Positions 54,382-64,000 of a DNA stretch of 64,000 nt are shown one piece after another. The notes below the pieces were generated by a model. That model did not search any database and was not told the origin of the DNA. It saw only the letters and a list, made by a program, of their open reading frames with translations. The stretch spans positions 154,827 to 218,826 of the forward strand of contig NW_027473583.1 of the NCBI RefSeq assembly GCF_050947335.1, written 5' to 3'. Each line of letters opens with the position of its first letter. The first letter of the stretch is position 1. Both the position numbers and the translations under genes were made by a program. This DNA comes from Megachile rotundata (taxonomy: Eukaryota; Arthropoda; Insecta; Hymenoptera; Megachilidae).

Positions 54382-56374
54382 TTATAGTAAAATGTCGTTC
54401 TATCGATCATATAAACATAATATGGCTAATAATATGAGTTAGATCGATAATGATAAGAGTAAAAAGTACAGTAATTGTCGTTCTATCGATAATATAAGCA
54501 TAATATGGCTAATAATATGAGTTAGATCGATAATGATAAGAGTAATAAGTACAGTAATTGTCGTTCTATCGATCATATAAGCACAATATGGCTAATAATA
54601 TGAGTTAGATTGATAATAGTAAGAGTAATAAGTATAGTAATTGTCGTTCTGTCGATCATATAAGCATAATATGGCTAATAATATGAGTTAGATTGATAAT
54701 AATAAGAGTAGTGAGTATAGTAATTGTCGTTCTATCGATCATATAAGCATAATACGGCTAATAATATGAGTTAGATTGATAATAATGCGAGTAATAAGTA
54801 TAGTAATTGTCGTTCTATCGATCATTTAAGCATAATATGGCTAATAATATGAGTTAGATTGATAATAATAAGAGTAATGAGCATAGTAATTGTAGTTCTA
54901 TCGATCGTATCTGCATAATATGGCTAATAATATGAGTTAGATTGATAATAGTAAGTGTAATAAGTATAGTAATTGTCGTTCTATCGATCATATATGCATA
55001 ATATGGCTAATAATATGAGTTAGATTGATAATAATAACAGTAATAAGTACAGTAATTGTCGTTCTATCGATAATATAAGCATAATATGGCTAATAATATG
55101 AGTTAGATCGATAATGATAAGAGTAATAAGTACAGTAATTGTCGTTCTATCGATAATATAAGCATAATATGGCTAATAATATGAGTTAGATCGATAATGA
55201 TAAGAGTAATAAGTACAGTAATTGTCGTTCTATCGATCATATAAGCACAATATGGCAAATAATATGAGTTAGATTGATAATAGTAAGAGTAATAAGTATA
55301 GTAATTGTCGTTCTGTCGATCATATAAGCATAATATGGCTAATAATATGAGTTAGATTGATAATAATAAGAGTAGTGAGTATAGTAATTGTCGTTCTATC
55401 GATCATATAAGCATAATACGGCTAATAATATGAGTTAGATTGATAACAATGCGAGTAATAAGTATAGTAATTGTCGTTCTATCGATCATTTAAGCATAAT
55501 ATGGCTAATAATATGAGTTAGATTGATAATAATATGAGTAATGAGCATAGTAATTGTAGTTCTATCGATCGTATCTGCATAATATGGCTAATAATATGAG
55601 TTAGATTGATAATAGTAAGTGTAATAAGTATGGTAATTGTCGTTCTATCGATCATATATGCATAATATGGCTAATAATATGAGTTAGATTGATAATAATA
55701 AGAGTAATAAGTATAGTAATTGTCGTTCTATCGATCATTTATGCATAATATGGCTAATAATATGAGTTAGATTGATAATAATAAGAGTAATAAGTATAGT
55801 AAATGTCGTGCTATCGATCATATCTGCAGAATATGGTTAATAACATGGGTTAGATTGATAATAGTGAGTGTAATAAGTATAGTAATTGTCGTTCTATCGA
55901 TCATATATGCATAATATGGCTTATAATATGAGTTAGATTGATAATAATAAGAGTAATGAGTATAGTAATTGTAGTTCTATCGATCATATAAGCATAACAC
56001 GGCTAATAATATGAGTTAGATTGATAATAATGCGAGTAATAAGTATAGTAATTGTCGTTCTATCGATCATTTAAGCATAATATGGCTAATAATATGAGTT
56101 AGATTGATAATGATAACAGTAATATGTACAGTAATTGTCGTTCTATCGATCATATATGCATAATATGGCTAATAATATGAGTTAGATTGATAATAGTAAG
56201 AGTAATAAGTATAGTAATTGTCGTTCTATCGATCATATAAGCATAATATAGCTAATAATATGAGTTAGATTGATAATAGTAAGTGTAATAAGTATAGTAA
56301 TTGTCGTTCTATCGATCATATAAGCATAATATGGCTAATAATATGAGTTAGATTGATAATAATAAGAGTAATAA
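54382..56374. repeat. 24-monomer HOR (1,993 bp), last complete copy
   Basis: Canonical 24-unit order with A81 in T (GTAAAAAGTAC), as in the 46326 and 48319 copies. One change seen at the start is ATAAACATAA near 54411. Confidence 0.88.
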
Positions 56375-59300
56375 TTATAGTAAAATGTCGTTCTATCGAT
56401 CATATAAGCATAATATGGCTAATAATATGAGTTAGATCGATAATGATAAGAGTAATAAGTACAGTAATTGTCGTTCTATCGATAATATAAGCATAATATG
56501 GCTAATAATATGAGTTAGATCGATAATGATAAGAGTAATAAGTACAGTAATTGTCGTTCTATCGATCATATAAGCACAATATGGCTAATAATATGAGTTA
56601 GATTGATAATAGTAAGAGTAATAAGTATAGTAATTGTCGTTCTGTCGATCATATAAGCATAATATGGCTAATAATATGAGTTAGATTGATAATAATAAGA
56701 GTAGTGAGTATAGTAATTGTCGTTCTATCGATCATATAAGCATAATACGGCTAATAATATGAGTTAGATTGATAATAATGCGAGTAATAAGTATAGTAAT
56801 TGTCGTTCTATCGATCATTTAAGCATAATATGGCTAATAATATGAGTTAGATTGATAATAATAAGAGTAATGAGCATAGTAATTGTAGTTCTATCGATCG
56901 TATCTGCATAATATGGCTAATAATATGAGTTAGATTGATAATAGTAAGTGTAATAAGTATAGTAATTGTCGTTCTATCGATCATATATGCATAATATGGC
57001 TAATAATATGAGTTAGATTGATAATAATAACAGTAATAAGTACAGTAATTGTCGTTCTATCGATAATATAAGCATAATATGGCTAATAATATGAGTTAGA
57101 TCGATAATGATAAGAGTAATAAGTACAGTAATTGTCGTTCTGTCGATCATATAAGCATAATATGGCTAATAATACGAGTTAGATTGATAATAATAAGAGT
57201 AGTGAGTATAGTAATTGTCGTTCTATCGATCATATAAGCATAATACGGCTAATAATATGAGTTAGATTGATAATAATGCGAGTAATAAGTATAGTAATTG
57301 TCGTTCTATCGATCATTTAAGCATAATATGGCTAATAATATGAGTTAGATTGATAATAATAAGAGTAATGAGCATAGTAATTGTAGTTCTATCGATCGTA
57401 TCTGCATAATATGGTTAATGATATGAGTTAGATTCATAATAATAAGAGTAATAAGTATAGTAATTGTCGTTCTATCGATCATTTAACCATAATATGGCTA
57501 ATAATATGAGTTAGGTGGATAATAATAAGAATAATAAGTATAGTAATTGTCGTTCTGTCGATCATATAAGCATAATATGGCTAATAATATGAGTTAGATT
57601 GATAATAATAAGAGTAATAAGTATAGTAATTGTCGTTCTATCGATCATTTAAGCATAATACGGCTAATAATATGAGTTAGATTGATAATAATAACAGTAA
57701 TAAGTACAGTAATTGTCGTTCTATCGATAATATAAGCATAATATGGCTAATAATATGAGTTAGATCGATAATGATAAGAGTAATAAGTACAGTAATTGTC
57801 GTTCTATCGATAATATAAGCATAATATGGCTAATAATATGAGTTAGATCGATAATGATAAGAGTAATAAGTACAGTAATTGTCGTTCTATCGATCATATA
57901 AGCACAATATGGCTAATAATATGAGTTAGATTGATAATAGTAAGAGTAATAAGTATAGTAATTGTCGTTCTGTCGATCATATAAGCATAATATGGCTAAT
58001 AATATGAGTTAGATTGATAATAATAAGAGTAGTGAGTATAGTAATTGTCGTTCTATCGATCATATAAGCATAATACGGCTAATAATATGAGTTAGATTGA
58101 TAATAATGCGAGTAATAAGTATAGTAATTGTCGTTCTATCGATCATTTAAGCATAATATGGCTAATAATATGAGTTAGATTGATAATAGTAAGTGCAATA
58201 AGTATAGTAATTGTCGTTCTATCGATCATATATGCATAATATGGCTAATAATATGAGTTAGATTGATAATAATAACAGTAATAAGTACAGTAATTGTCGT
58301 TCTATCGATCATATAAGCACAATATGGCTAATAATATGAGTTAGATTGACAATAGTAAGAGTAATAAGTATAGTAATTGTCGTTCTGTCGATCATTTAAG
58401 CATAATATGGCTAATAATATGAGTTAGATTGATAATAATAACAGTAATAAGTACAGTAATTGTCGTTCTATCGATCATATATGCATAATATGGCTAATAA
58501 TATGAGTTAGAATGATAATAGTAAGAGTAATAAGTATAGTAATTGTCGTTCTATCGATCATATAAGCACAATATGGCTAATAATATGAGTTAGATTGATA
58601 AGAGTAAGAGTAATAAGTATAGTAATTGTCGTTCTGTCGATCATATAAGCATAATATGGCTAATAATATGAGTTAGATTGATAATAATAAGAGTAGTGAG
58701 TATAGTAATTGTCGTTCTATCGATCATATAAGCATAATACGGCTAATAATATGAGTTAGATTGATAATAATGCGAGTAATAAGTATAGTAATTGTCGTTC
58801 TATCGATCATTTAAGCATAATATGGCTAATAATATGAGTTAGATTGATAATAATAAGAGTAATGAGCATAGTAATTGTAGTTCTATCGATCGTATCTGCA
58901 TAATATGGCTAATAATATGAGTTAGATTGATAATAGTAAGTGTAATAAGTATAGTAATTGTCGTTCTATCGATCATATATGCATAATATGGCTAATAATA
59001 TGAGTTAGATTGATAATAATAACAGTAATAAGTACAGTAATTGTCGTTCTATCGATAATATAAGCATAATATGGCTAATAATATGAGTTAGATCGATAAT
59101 GATAAGAGTAATAAGTACAGTAATTGTCGTTCTGTCGATCATATAAGCATAATATGGCTAACAATACGAGTTAGATTGATAATAATAAGAGTAGTGAGTA
59201 TAGTAATTGTCGTTCTATCGATCATATAAGCATAATACGGCTAATAATATGAGTTAGATTGATAATAATGCGAGTAATAAGTATAGTAATTGTCGTTCTA

Positions 59301-61272
59301 TCGATCATTTAAGCATAATATGGCTAATAATATGAGTTAGATTGATAATAATAAGAGTAATGAGCATAGTAATTGTAGTTCTATCGATCGTATCTGCATA
59401 GTATGGTTAATAATATGAGTTAGATTCATAATAATAAGAGTAATAATTATAGTAATTGTCGTTCTATCGATCATTTAACCATAATATGGCTAATAATATG
59501 AGTTAGGTTGATAATAATAAGAATAATAAGTATAGTAATTGTCGTTCTGTCGATCATATAAGCATAATATGGCTAATAATATGAGTTAGATTGATAATAA
59601 TAAGAGTAATAGGTATAGTAATTGTCGTTCTATCGATCATTTAAGCATAATACGGCTAATAATATGAGTTAGATTGATAATAATAACAGTAATAAGTACA
59701 GTAATTGTCGTTCTATCGATAATATAAGCATAATATGGCTAATAATATGAGTTAGATCGATAATGATAAGAGTAATAAGTACAGTAATTGTCGTTCTATC
59801 GATAATATAAGCATAATATGGCTAATAATATGAGTTAGATCGATAATGATAAGAGTAATAAGTACAGTAATTGTCGTTCTATCGATCATATAAGCACAAT
59901 ATGGCTAATAATATGAGTTAGATTGATAATAGTAAGAGTAATAAGTATAGTAATTGTCGTTCTGTCGATCATATAAGCATAATATGGCTAATAATATGAG
60001 TTAGATTGATAATAATAAGAGTAGTGAGTATAGTAATTGTCGTTCTATCGATCATATAAGCATAATACGGCTAATAATATGAGTTAGATTGATAATAATG
60101 CGAGTAATAAGTATAGTAATTGCCGTTCTATCGATCATTTAAGCATAATATGGCTAATAATATGAGTTAGATTGATAATAATAAGAGTAATGAGCATAGT
60201 AATTGTAGTTCTATCGATCGTATCTGCATAATATGGCTAATAATATGAGTTAGATTGATAATAGTAAGTGTAATAAGTATGGTAATTGTCGTTCTATCGA
60301 TCATATATGCATAATATGGCTAATAATATGAGTTAGATTGATAATAATAAGAGTAATAAGTATAGTAATTGTCGATCTATCGATCATTTATGCATAATAT
60401 GGCTAATAATATGAGTTAGATTGATAATAATAAGAGTAATAGGTATAGTAATTGTCGTTCTATCGATCATTTAAGCATAATACGGCTAATAATATGAGTT
60501 AGATTGATAATAATAACAGTAATAAGTACAGTAATTGTCGTTCTATCGATCATATAAGCACAATATGGCTAATAATATGAGTTAGATTGATAATAGTAAG
60601 AGTAATAAGTATAGTAATTGTCGTTCTGTCGATCATATAAGCATAATATGGCTAATAATATGAGTTAGATTGATAATAATAAGAGTAGTGAGTATAGTAA
60701 TTGCCGTTCTATCGATCATATAAGCATAATACGGCTAATAATATGAGTTAGATTGATAATAATGCGAGTAATAAGTATAGTAATTGTCGTTCTATCGATC
60801 ATTTAAGCATAATATGGCTAATAATATGAGTTAGATTGATAATAATAAGAGTAATGAGCATAGTAATTGTAGTTCTATCGATCGTATCTGCATAATATGG
60901 CTAATAATATGAGTTAGATTGATAATAGTAAGTGTAATAAGTATGGTAATTGTCGTTCTATCGATCATATATGCATAATATGGCTAATAATATGAGTTAG
61001 ATTGATAATAATAAGAGTAATAAGTATAGTAATTGTCGATCTATCGATCATTTATGCATAATATGGCTAATAATATGAGTTAGATTGATAATAATAAGAG
61101 TAATAAGTATAGTAAATGTCGTGCTATCGATCATATCTGCAGAATATGGTTAATAACATGGGTTAGATTGATAATAGCGAGTGTAATAAGTATAGTAATT
61201 GTCGTTCTATCGATCATATATGCATAATATGTCTTATAATATGAGTTAGATTGATAATAATAAGAGTAATGA
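56375..61272. repeat. Return to A-K style order after a truncated 24-monomer copy
   Basis: T, B, E, F, G, H, I, D, B follow the 24-unit order to about 57.12 kb. Then an AATACGAG F unit switches the array to G, H, I, J, K, A, B, B, E, F, G, H as in the 2.5-4.7, 17-19 and 25.8-27.4 kb regions. Private bases include TTAGGTGG near 57512 and GATAAGAGTAAG near 58596. Confidence 0.75.
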
Positions 61273-62767
61273 GTATAGTAATTGTAGTTCTATCGATCAT
61301 GTAAGCATAACACGGCTAATAATATGAGTCTAGATTGATAATAATGCGAGTAATAAGTATAGTAATTGTCGTTCTATCGATCATTTAAGCATAATATGGC
61401 TAATAATATGAGTTAGATTGATAATAATAAGAGTAATGAGCATAGTAATTGTAGTTCTATCGATCGTATCTGCATAATATGGTTAATAATATGAGTTAGA
61501 TTGATAATAATAAGAGTAATGAGTATAGTAATTGTAGTTCTATCGATCATATCTGCATAATATGGTTAATAATATGAGTTAGATTCATAATAATAAGAGT
61601 AATAAGTATAGTAATTGTCGTTCTACCGATCATATAAGCATAATATGGCTAATAATATGAGTTAGATTGATAATAGTAAGTGCAATAAGTATAGTAATTG
61701 TCGTTCTATCGATCATATATGCATAATATGGCTAATAATATGAGTTAGATTGATTATAATAACAGTAATAAGTACAGTAATTGTCGTTCTATCGATCATA
61801 TAAGCACAATATGGCTAATAATATGAGTTAGATTGACAATAGTAAGAGTAATAAGTATAGTAATTGTCGTTCTGTCGATCATATAAGCATAATATGGCTA
61901 ATAATATGAGTTAGATTGATAATAATAAGAGTAGTGAGTATAGTAATTGTCGTTCTATCGATCATATAAGCATAATACGGCTAATAATATGTGTTAGATT
62001 GATAACAATGCGAGTAATAAGTATAGTAATTGTCGTTCTATCGATCATATAAGCATAATATGGCTAATAATATGAGTTAGATTGATAATAGTAAGTGCAA
62101 TAAGTATAGTAATTGTCGTTCTATCGATCATATATGCATAATATGGCTAATAATATGAGTTAGATTGATAATAATAACAGTAATAAGTACAGTAATTGTC
62201 GTTCTATCGATCATATAAGCACAATATGGCTAATAATATGAGTTAGATTGACAATAGTAAGAGTAATAAGTATAGTAATTGTCGTTCTGTCGATCATTTA
62301 AGCATAATATGGCTAATAATATGAGTTAGATTGATAATAATAACAGTAATAAGTACAGTAATTGTCGTTCTATCGATCATATATGCATAATATGGCTAAT
62401 AATATGAGTTAGATTGATAATAGTAAGAGTAATAAGTATAGTAATTGTCGTTCTATCGATCATATAAGCACAATATGGCTAATAATATGAGTTAGATTGA
62501 TAATAGTAAGAGTAATAAGTATAGTAATTGTCGTTCTGTCGATCATATAAGCATAATATGGCTAATAATATGAGTTAGATTGATAATAATAAGAGTAGTG
62601 AGTATAGTAATTGTCGTTCTATCGATCATATAAGCATAATACGGCTAATAATATGAGTTAGATTGATAATAATGCGAGTAATAAGTATAGTAATTGTCGT
62701 TCTATCGATCATTTAAGCATAATATGGCTAATAATATGAGTTAGATTGATAATAATAAGAGTAATGA
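61273..62767. repeat. 18-monomer repeat (1,494 bp period), copy 1
   Basis: It begins with a Q unit carrying CATGTAAG. Length is 1,495 because of one inserted C at 61330 (GAGTCTAGATT). The paired marker CTACCGATC is at 61626 and 63120, exactly 1,494 bp apart. Confidence 0.85.
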
Positions 62768-64000
62768 GTATAGTAATTGTAGTTCTATCGATCATGTAAG
62801 CATAACACGGCTAATAATATGAGTTAGATTGATAATAATGCGAGTAATAAGTATAGTAATTGTCGTTCTATCGATCATTTAAGCATAATATGGCTAATAA
62901 TATGAGTTAGATTGATAATAATAAGAGTAATGAGCATAGTAATTGTAGTTCTATCGATCGTATCTGCATAATATGGTTAATAATATGAGTTAGATTGATA
63001 ATAATAAGAGTAATGAGTATAGTAATTGTAGTTCTATCGATCATATCTGCATAATATGGTTAATAATATGAGTTAGATTCATAATAATAAGAGTAATAAG
63101 TATAGTAATTGTCGTTCTACCGATCATATAAGCATAATATGGCTAATAATATGAGTTAGATTGATAATAGTAAGTGCAATAAGTATAGTAATTGTCGTTC
63201 TATCGATCATATATGCATAATATGGCTAATAATATGAGTTAGATTGATTATAATAACAGTAATAAGTACAGTAATTGTCGTTCTATCGATCATATAAGCA
63301 CAATATGGCTAATAATATGAGTTAGATTGACAATAGTAAGAGTAATAAGTATAGTAATTGTCGTTCTGTCGATCATATAAGCATAATATGGCTAATAATA
63401 TGAGTTAGATTGATAATAATAAGAGTAGTGAGTATAGTAATTGTCGTTCTATCGATCATATAAGCATAATACGGCTAATAATATGTGTTAGATTGATAAC
63501 AATGCGAGTAATAAGTATAGTAATTGTCGTTCTATCGATCATATAAGCATAATATGGCTAATAATATGAGTTAGATTGATAATAGTAAGTGCAATAAGTA
63601 TAGTATTGTCGTTCTATCGATCATATATGCATAATATGGCTAATAATATGAGTTAGATTGATAATAATAACAGTAATAAGTACAGTAATTGTCGTTCTAT
63701 CGATCATATAAGCACAATATGGCTAATAATATGAGTTAGATTGACAATAGTAAGAGTAATAAGTATAGTAATTGTCGTTCTGTCGATCATTTAAGCATAA
63801 TATGGCTAATAATATGAGTTAGATTGATAATAATAACAGTAATAAGTACAGTAATTGTCGTTCTATCGATCATATATGCATAATATGGCTAATAATATGA
63901 GTTAGATTGATAATAGTAAGAGTAATAAGTATAGTAATTGTCGTTCTATCGATCATATAAGCACAATATGGCTAATAATATGAGTTAGATGATAATAGTA
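62768..64000. repeat. 18-monomer repeat, copy 2 (truncated by window edge)
   Basis: It begins with the second CATGTAAG Q unit and runs 15 monomers to the end of the window. It contains a 1-bp deletion in the unit 63598-63679 (TAGTATTGTC). Another lies in the final partial unit 63929-64000 (GTTAGATGATAA). Confidence 0.83.

Larger units (their letters stand above)
1..64000. repeat. 83-bp A+T-rich satellite DNA array filling the whole window
   Basis: A single 83-bp unit repeats head to tail from the first to the last base, always in the same orientation. Landmarks of the unit are TAATTGTCG (positions 7-15), CTATCGATC (18-26), GCATAATATGG (33-43), GAGTTAGATTG (54-64) and GAGTAATAA (75-83). The consensus has A 34, T 29, G 14 and C 6. 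Monomer starts fall exactly on 1+83n up to 15,604 (188 monomers) and stay in register to the end after allowing for a few small indels, giving 771 units with the last one truncated. No stretch longer than a few bases departs from the repeat, so there is no gene-sized non-satellite segment. Such arrays are typical of eukaryotic heterochromatin or centromeres; that location is inference. I do not recognise the satellite family. Confidence 0.98.

Noticed and set aside
54189..54410. Minus-strand 73-residue open reading frame rich in Tyr, Leu and Ile
   Set aside because: It lies wholly inside satellite monomers. It stays open only because a T monomer (+1 bp) meets a neighbour whose A45 change removes a stop, and its composition is that of translated A+T repeat. 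It has no independent coding signal.
1..64000. Possible long open reading frames or a repeat protein encoded by the array
   Set aside because: 83 is not a multiple of three, so frames rotate every unit, and the plus strand carries many TAA, TAG and TGA triplets per monomer, including ATG-AGT-TAG. No sustained frame is possible.
1..64000. CRISPR array
   Set aside because: There is no alternation of constant repeats and unique spacers; the full 83-bp unit repeats throughout.
1..64000. CENP-B box or another known centromere protein motif
   Set aside because: I looked for the CENP-B core pattern with TTCG followed by CGGG. The monomer has CGTTC and occasional ACGG but no matching arrangement.
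1..64000. Telomeric or subtelomeric repeat
   Set aside because: The 83-bp unit contains no tandem TTAGGG, TTAGG or TTTAGGG-like motif; the single TTAGG in J units comes from one substitution.
1..64000. Embedded transposable element, long terminal repeat or inverted segment
   Set aside because: The 83-bp register continues through every line, with the same orientation throughout and no insertion larger than 5 bp.

Overview
The whole 64 kb window is one uninterrupted satellite DNA array. It consists of a single A+T-rich 83-bp monomer repeated head to tail in one orientation. Counting in register from base 1 gives 770 complete monomers plus a 72-bp partial one at the right edge. The monomer consensus, read by eye, has 20 G/C in 83 positions (about 24% G+C). 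I see no protein-coding gene, tRNA, rRNA, transposon, CRISPR array or single-copy DNA on either strand, and neither end of the array is reached.

The organism is almost certainly a eukaryote, because tens of kilobases of layered satellite are typical of centromeric, pericentromeric or other heterochromatic blocks. The species cannot be named from this sequence. CpG is not depleted in the monomer (two CpGs against about one expected from base composition). This argues mildly against a heavily CpG-methylated vertebrate-like genome and fits many invertebrates or other lightly methylated lineages. A chromosomal location is inference only.

Monomers fall into about 20 recurring subtypes, given letters A to X here and defined by diagnostic bases at numbered monomer positions (position 1 is base 1 of the window). 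Subtypes differ from the consensus at 1 to 11 sites, and they recur in fixed orders, so the array has higher-order repeat (HOR) structure. The left part (about 1-15.1 kb) uses a cycle close to A-B-C-D-E-F-G-H-I-J-K (11 monomers, 913 bp). It contains tandem duplications of 36 monomers (2,988 bp) and 39 monomers (3,237 bp). The middle (about 15.1-41 kb) is a mosaic with HOR copies of 29, 44, 36 and 28 monomers and long-range copies of left-hand sequence. From 41.1 to 56.4 kb a 24-monomer HOR of 1,993 bp dominates, with clean derivatives made by a 12-monomer deletion and an 8-monomer duplication. From about 57 kb the older A-K style order returns, and the last 2.7 kb is an 18-monomer duplication (1,494 bp) cut by the window edge.

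The 83-bp register is almost perfect. Departures are a +1-bp monomer type found 13 times (subtype T, apparently one ancestral event copied with the HOR), one 5-bp tandem duplication near 41.42 kb, one 1-bp insertion at 61,330, and two 1-bp deletions near 63.60 and 63.99 kb. Subtype-hybrid monomers mark unequal-crossover or conversion joints. Together these features describe an array evolving by in-register unequal exchange on several nested scales. All coordinates and subtype calls were made by eye; HOR block edges are accurate to about one monomer unless an exact base is stated.
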